The position numbers and the translations under genes are program-made. Positions 60,210 through 64,000 of a stretch of DNA of 64,000 nucleotides are shown here, in pieces. The notes below the pieces were generated by a model. That model was given only the letters and a program-made list of their open reading frames with translations, did no database searches and was not told the DNA's origin. Source of the DNA: Allobosea sp. (GTDB taxonomy: Bacteria > Pseudomonadota > Alphaproteobacteria > Rhizobiales > Beijerinckiaceae); contig NZ_JAUYTP010000085.1 of the NCBI RefSeq assembly GCF_030695125.1, positions 62,001 to 126,000 of the forward strand. The letters are read 5' to 3'. Each line of letters opens with the position of its first letter. The first letter of the stretch is position 1.

Positions 60210-62987
60210 TCACGCCGCGTCAGAGCGCTTCCCGAGCTTGCGGATCGCGTCCTTGATCGAGCCCGCGGCGGCGTCGTAGCCGTCCCAGGCCTTCGTCTTT
60301 TTCAGCAGCGCGGGCACGGTCCTGACCGTGAAGCGGCTGGGATCGAGCCCGTCCTTCACCTGCGACCAGTCGAGCGGCATCGACACATGCGCGCCGGGCC
60401 GGGCCCGGGGGGACAGAGGCGCCACCGCCGTCGCCATGCGGTCATTGCGCAGATAGTCGAGGAAGATCCGGCCGTTTCTCAGCCGCTTGGCCATGTTGAC
60501 GACATAGCGGGAGGGCTGCTCGCGCGCGAGTTCCGCACAGACGCCGCGAGCAAACTCCTTCGCCTGCGGCCAGTCGACGGCAGCCCGCTTGCCTGTCGCC
60601 AGCGGCACGACGACATGCAGCCCCTTGCCGCCGGTGGTCTTGCAGAAGCTGGTGAGCCCGAGCGCCGTCAGCCTGTCGCGCACGAGCGTGGCGGCCTCGA
60701 TCACCTCGCCGAAGCCCAGGCCCGGCCCGGGGTCGAGATCGAAGACCAGGCGCCCGGGAACCTCGGGATCGCCCGCCACACAGTTCCAGGGGTGGAGCTC
60801 GATGCCCCCGACCTGGGCGGCCGCTGCCAGGGCCTCGATCCTGTCGATCTGGAGATAGGGCTTCTTGTCGCCGAAAACGCGCACGAGTTCGAAGAGGTTG
60901 GACGTGCCCATGCCGGCATGACGCTGGAAGAACGTCTCGCCGCCGATCCCGTCAGGGGTTCGCACGAGCGAACAGGGTCGGCCCTTGATATGCGGCAGCA
61001 TCCAGACGCCGACCGCTTCGAAATATTCAGCAAGGTCCTGCTTGGTGACGGGGCGGCCGTCCTCGGCGTCAGGCCACAAGGCCTTGTCGGGATGGCTGAG
61101 GCTGACGCCCATGACCTCGGCGCGGCCGCCGCGTGCGCGGGACCGTGAGCGGGTCGGCTGCGGCTCCGGCGTCTCGACCTCGGCAGGGTCTGCCGGGCGT
61201 TCGGCCACGACCTCCTCGGCCGGCTTGTCCTCGCGCAGGCCCTTGAACGAGGCCTGCCGGACCATGCCGTCGCCGGTCCAGCCGGCAAACGCGATCTCGG
61301 CGACGAGCTCGGGCTTCAGCCAGGTGACGCCGGGCTCGCGCCTGGGTGCGTTGGCGCCCGTGAACGGCGAGGACGCAGCGGTCGCCGCCTTGAGCCTGGG
61401 CAGGATCGCGGCAACCTTGGCGGCGCTGTAGCCGGTGCCGACGCGGCCGACATAGACGAACTGCGAGCCGCGATTGACGCCGACGAGCAGCGAGCGGAAC
61501 TGGCCCGCGGTGGTCGACCAGCCGCCGATCACCACCTCATGGCCGGCGCGGCATTTGGCCTTGGTCCAGCTGTCGCTGCGCCCGGAGACGTAAGGCGCAT
61601 CGACGGCTTTCGAGACAATGCCCTCCAGAGACAGCTTGCAGGCCGATTTCAGGACCGCGTCGCCGCCGGTCTCGAAATGCTCGACGTAGCGCAGGATCAC
61701 GCCGTCGGCGTGCGCGTCGAGCCAGGTCTTCAGGCGGTCCTTGCGCTGCAGCAGCGGCAGTTGGCGCAGGTCGTCCGCACCATCGAAAAGCAGGTCGAAG
61801 GCGAAGAAGACGAGGTGGTCCGTCTTGCCCTCGGACAGGGCGGCCTGGAGCGCCGCAAAATCCGGCGCACCATGGCTGTCGAGCGCGACGATTTCTCCAT
61901 CGATGATGGCATTCGGCAGGCCGCCAGCCGCCTCCGAGATCCCTTGGAACTTTGCCGTCCAGTCGAGGCCCTTGCGCGTCTTCAGCGTGACCTGTCCGGC
62001 CTCGATCCGCATCTGCATGCGATAGCCGTCGAACTTGATCTCATGCACCCAGCCCGCGCCACTGGCCGGGCGCTCGACGATCCGGCAGAGCTGCGGTGCG
62101 ATGAAGTCCGGCATGTCTGCGGATGGGGGCTTCCTGGCAGTGGCTTTCCTGGAGACGGCCCTATTCGCAGCCAATTTCTTGGACGCAGCACTCTGGGAGG
62201 CGGTCTGTTTGGGCTCCGTCTTGTCGGGTCCCCTCTGAGCAGCCTCCGCCTTCCCCGCGCCGGTCTTGCTGCGGGACGCAGGCTTCGTCAGGCTCTGCCT
62301 CTCGTCTGCGGCCAGCCCCTTGCGGCTGTCCCACTCGGCATCGGGGGTCAGCACGGTTTCCTTCAGCATGAAGGGTTTCGGTGATTGCCCTTTGCCGGCT
62401 GCAATGGCCGCCATGCTGCGGCCTGACGCGACGGATTTATCGTCGCGGAGGACCGCATCGCCTTCGCTTTCGACTGCGTGCTCGTCGCGATGCTTGATCA
62501 AAAGCCAGTTGGTGCGCTTGCCGCCATCGCGGTCGTGGCGCATGCGCACCAGCACGAAACTGCCCTTGATGCGCTCGCCTTCGAGCGCGAACTTGAGCTC
62601 TCCCTTTTCCAGTTGGCGCGCGGGATCGAGCTTGCCTTCGGCCTGCCAGTGGCCGCGGTCCCAGAGCTGGACCGTGCCGCCACCATATTGGCCTTTGGGA
62701 ATGGTGCCTTCGAAATCGCCATAGGGCAGGGGGTGATCCTCGACCTCGACCGCCAGGCGCTTGTCCTCCGGATCGAGAGAGGGTCCCCTGGTCACCGCCC
62801 AGGAGCGGAAGACGCCGTCCAGTTCTAGGCGCAGGTCATAATGCAATCGGGTCGCATCGTGCTTCTGGATGACGAAGCGCAGCCGATTGGAAGGAGCGAC
62901 CTCGGCCTCGCCGTCCGGCTCTTTCGTCTTCTCGAAATCGCGCTTTTGGCGATAGGCCTTCAGCTTCTCCACGACAATTCCCCGCAT
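60210..62987 (-). CDS. ligD: ATP-dependent DNA ligase D (phosphoesterase-ligase-polymerase)
   Basis: A 925-residue three-domain end-joining enzyme. The order is phosphoesterase (residues 36-190, KHDATRLHYDLR with His43/Asp44), a Lys/Ala-rich linker (230-290), ATP-dependent ligase (295-590; adenylated Lys318 in EIKFDGYRMQ), and a primase-type polymerase (625-920; metal site DLDPG at 750-754). It processes and seals double-strand breaks held by Ku. ATG 62987 lacks a clear ribosome site; GTG at 62972, preceded by GGGGA, is a credible alternative start that also fits the promoter better. Confidence 0.95.
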   Translation of the reverse strand: MRGIVVEKLKAYRQKRDFEKTKEPDGEAEVAPSNRLRFVIQKHDATRLHYDLRLELDGVFRSWAVTRGPSLDPEDKRLAVEVEDHPLPYGDFEGTIPKGQYGGGTVQLWDRGHWQAEGKLDPARQLEKGELKFALEGERIKGSFVLVRMRHDRDGGKRTNWLLIKHRDEHAVESEGDAVLRDDKSVASGRSMAAIAAGKGQSPKPFMLKETVLTPDAEWDSRKGLAADERQSLTKPASRSKTGAGKAEAAQRGPDKTEPKQTASQSAASKKLAANRAVSRKATARKPPSADMPDFIAPQLCRIVERPASGAGWVHEIKFDGYRMQMRIEAGQVTLKTRKGLDWTAKFQGISEAAGGLPNAIIDGEIVALDSHGAPDFAALQAALSEGKTDHLVFFAFDLLFDGADDLRQLPLLQRKDRLKTWLDAHADGVILRYVEHFETGGDAVLKSACKLSLEGIVSKAVDAPYVSGRSDSWTKAKCRAGHEVVIGGWSTTAGQFRSLLVGVNRGSQFVYVGRVGTGYSAAKVAAILPRLKAATAASSPFTGANAPRREPGVTWLKPELVAEIAFAGWTGDGMVRQASFKGLREDKPAEEVVAERPADPAEVETPEPQPTRSRSRARGGRAEVMGVSLSHPDKALWPDAEDGRPVTKQDLAEYFEAVGVWMLPHIKGRPCSLVRTPDGIGGETFFQRHAGMGTSNLFELVRVFGDKKPYLQIDRIEALAAAAQVGGIELHPWNCVAGDPEVPGRLVFDLDPGPGLGFGEVIEAATLVRDRLTALGLTSFCKTTGGKGLHVVVPLATGKRAAVDWPQAKEFARGVCAELAREQPSRYVVNMAKRLRNGRIFLDYLRNDRMATAVAPLSPRARPGAHVSMPLDWSQVKDGLDPSRFTVRTVPALLKKTKAWDGYDAAAGSIKDAIRKLGKRSDAA

Positions 62988-63003
62988 GCGCCCATTACAG
63001 GCA

Positions 63004-63028
63004 AACAGGGCTCGGCGATGTCGGTTCC
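63004..63028 (-). promoter_or_regulatory. EcfG-type promoter of ligD
   Basis: Minus strand: GGAAC (63028-63024), 16-base spacer, TGTT (63007-63004), 17 bases before ATG 62987 and 32 before GTG 62972. Confidence 0.65.
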
Positions 63029-63079
63029 GCCGGGCTCAAAAACCCCTGCGCGACATCATGGGAACAAGTCGGCGCGCGA

Positions 63080-63298
63080 TCATGTCTCCGCCCCGGCCCG
63101 GATCGCGATTTCCTCTTCGACGGCGCTCCAGAACCGCACCGCCAAATCGTTGGCTTCGGCGGACGCGCTGTCACGAAGGGCTCTGGCGGCGAGGTCGGCG
63201 CTCGGTCCATGGTCGCGTATCAACAGGCTGGCCGACAGCGAGACCGAGCGCTGCCAGGCTCGCTTGCGCGCAAGTATTCGAGATGACAGGCTGATCAT
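63080..63298 (-). CDS. Small hypothetical protein
   Basis: A 72-residue frame with amphipathic helices (RILARKRAWQRSVSLSASL, then SASAEANDLAVRFWSAVEEE). No family was recognised and the ribosome site is weak, but codon composition resembles real genes. It is upstream of ligD on the same strand, separated by the ligD promoter. Confidence 0.45.
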   Translation of the reverse strand: MISLSSRILARKRAWQRSVSLSASLLIRDHGPSADLAARALRDSASAEANDLAVRFWSAVEEEIAIRAGAET

Positions 63299-63504
63299 GA
63301 CGCTGTTCTAAAGGCCCACTCAGTTGCGTCAATGTGATCAGAGTTCTGGTGATAACCGTTAGTCTTAACGACCGCGGCCGCAACGTCTGCTGTATCCCGC
63401 TCCACGCGCGGGGCCGGCCGCCCGGGCTGCGTGGCGCAACTGGACGCGGGACAAGAATGCAGCGCTTGCCATCATCACAGCGCCGACGCGTCCCTTCCCG
63501 ATCG
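63299..63504. other. Intergenic interval without assigned gene
   Basis: About 200 bases between the small hypothetical and the L,D-transpeptidase genes. It is locally AT-richer around 63330-63370; no promoter or repeat was assigned. Confidence 0.4.
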
Positions 63505-64000
63505 TCAATCGACGAACCGCACCAGCACTCCGACGGTGACGAGCGTGGCCAGTTCTTCGGCGTCCCAGTTGGTCAGGCGAATGCAGCCATGCGAATTGGT
63601 CTTGCTGACCTTCGCCGGCTCGGGCGTGCCATGGATGCCGAAGGTCGGCTTCGACAGCGCGACCCAGACGGTCCCGACCGGGCCATTGGGCCCCGGCGGC
63701 AGGACCAGCGTCCTGGTGTTGCCGCCCTGCTGGAAGTTCTTCTCGGGATTGTAGGTGTAGTTCGGGTTGCGCACGACGCGCTCGACAGTGAACTCGCCCG
63801 AGGGCGAGGGCGTGTCTTCGCTGCCGATCGTGGCGGGATAGCTGGCGAGCACCTCACCCGCTGCGCCGATGACCATGACCATGCCGGTGCTCTTGATTGC
63901 GTCGACCCTGACGGCCGTGCCCGGCTCCGGCGCGCGAAGCCCCGAAGCGACCAGGATGGGCGCGCCGGCCTCCGCGAAGTCCTGGCGGGGGTTGAGGGCG
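63505..64000 (-). CDS. L,D-transpeptidase (YkuD domain), N-terminus beyond window
   Basis: The C-terminal 165 residues are visible; the frame stays open to the window edge, so the true start lies outside. The YkuD catalytic motif is HGTPEPAKVSKTNSHGCIRL, with nucleophile Cys in SHGCIRLTNWDAEEL, and an earlier strand MVMVIGAAGEVLASYPAT. Such enzymes cross-link peptidoglycan or attach lipoprotein to it, acting in the periplasm. Downstream of the motif the protein ends in VTVGVLVRFVD, as usual. Confidence 0.9.
   Translation of the reverse strand, partial: ALNPRQDFAEAGAPILVASGLRAPEPGTAVRVDAIKSTGMVMVIGAAGEVLASYPATIGSEDTPSPSGEFTVERVVRNPNYTYNPEKNFQQGGNTRTLVLPPGPNGPVGTVWVALSKPTFGIHGTPEPAKVSKTNSHGCIRLTNWDAEELATLVTVGVLVRFVD

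Overview
The window is high-GC DNA with strongly GC-biased third codon positions, tight operons and dispersed palindromic repeats. Gene content points to a soil or plant-associated alphaproteobacterium of the Hyphomicrobiales, Bosea-like. The evidence is TRAP and TauABC-type transporters, DUF6894, HWE kinases, two Ku proteins plus LigD, and GGAAC-N16/17-NGTT promoters of the EcfG general stress sigma factor. The genus is inferred from gene content only. No tRNA, rRNA, CRISPR array, insertion sequence or prophage was recognised.

Left part, 1-25 kb: small-molecule catabolism. An HcnABC/opine-oxidase-type dehydrogenase (3-2768), a DAO-family oxidase and RidA form one operon. A TRAP transporter, a gamma-glutamyltransferase homologue and a SAF-domain oxidoreductase form a second operon beside a divergent LysR gene (4484-11673). 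katG-oxyR, a DUF393 protein and a photolyase-like protein with apparently inverted domain order follow. An eight-gene operon (25245 down to 17362) holds a TauABC-like importer and three dehydrogenases resembling HpsN/O/P of dihydroxypropanesulfonate oxidation. It is flanked by two LacI-type operators spaced about 11 helical turns apart.

Middle part, 26-39 kb: an unassigned acid or CoA-thioester pathway. Genes are AroE-like, LacI, dimeric-barrel protein, SDR, CoA-transferase, ApbA-like, ABC importer, MaoC, enoyl-CoA hydratase and IclR. A shared 14-bp operator-like motif occurs in both divergent promoter regions. Next come fdhD and a 143-residue gene that looks like the head and tail of an FdhF/YdeP-type molybdoenzyme joined after loss of the middle.

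Right part, 39-64 kb: signalling and stress. It holds several histidine kinases, one with an ethylene-receptor-like membrane domain, and a Crp-type regulator. It also holds a DUF4142 protein, 3-methyladenine glycosylase, a zinc alcohol dehydrogenase, a split transketolase with an SDR, Mn-catalase, a DUF883/holin-like pair, two Ku genes, ligD and an L,D-transpeptidase. Nine EcfG-type promoter matches lie in front of nine of these transcription units, including both Ku genes and ligD, so much of 44-63 kb reads as a general-stress island for oxidative defence and double-strand-break repair.
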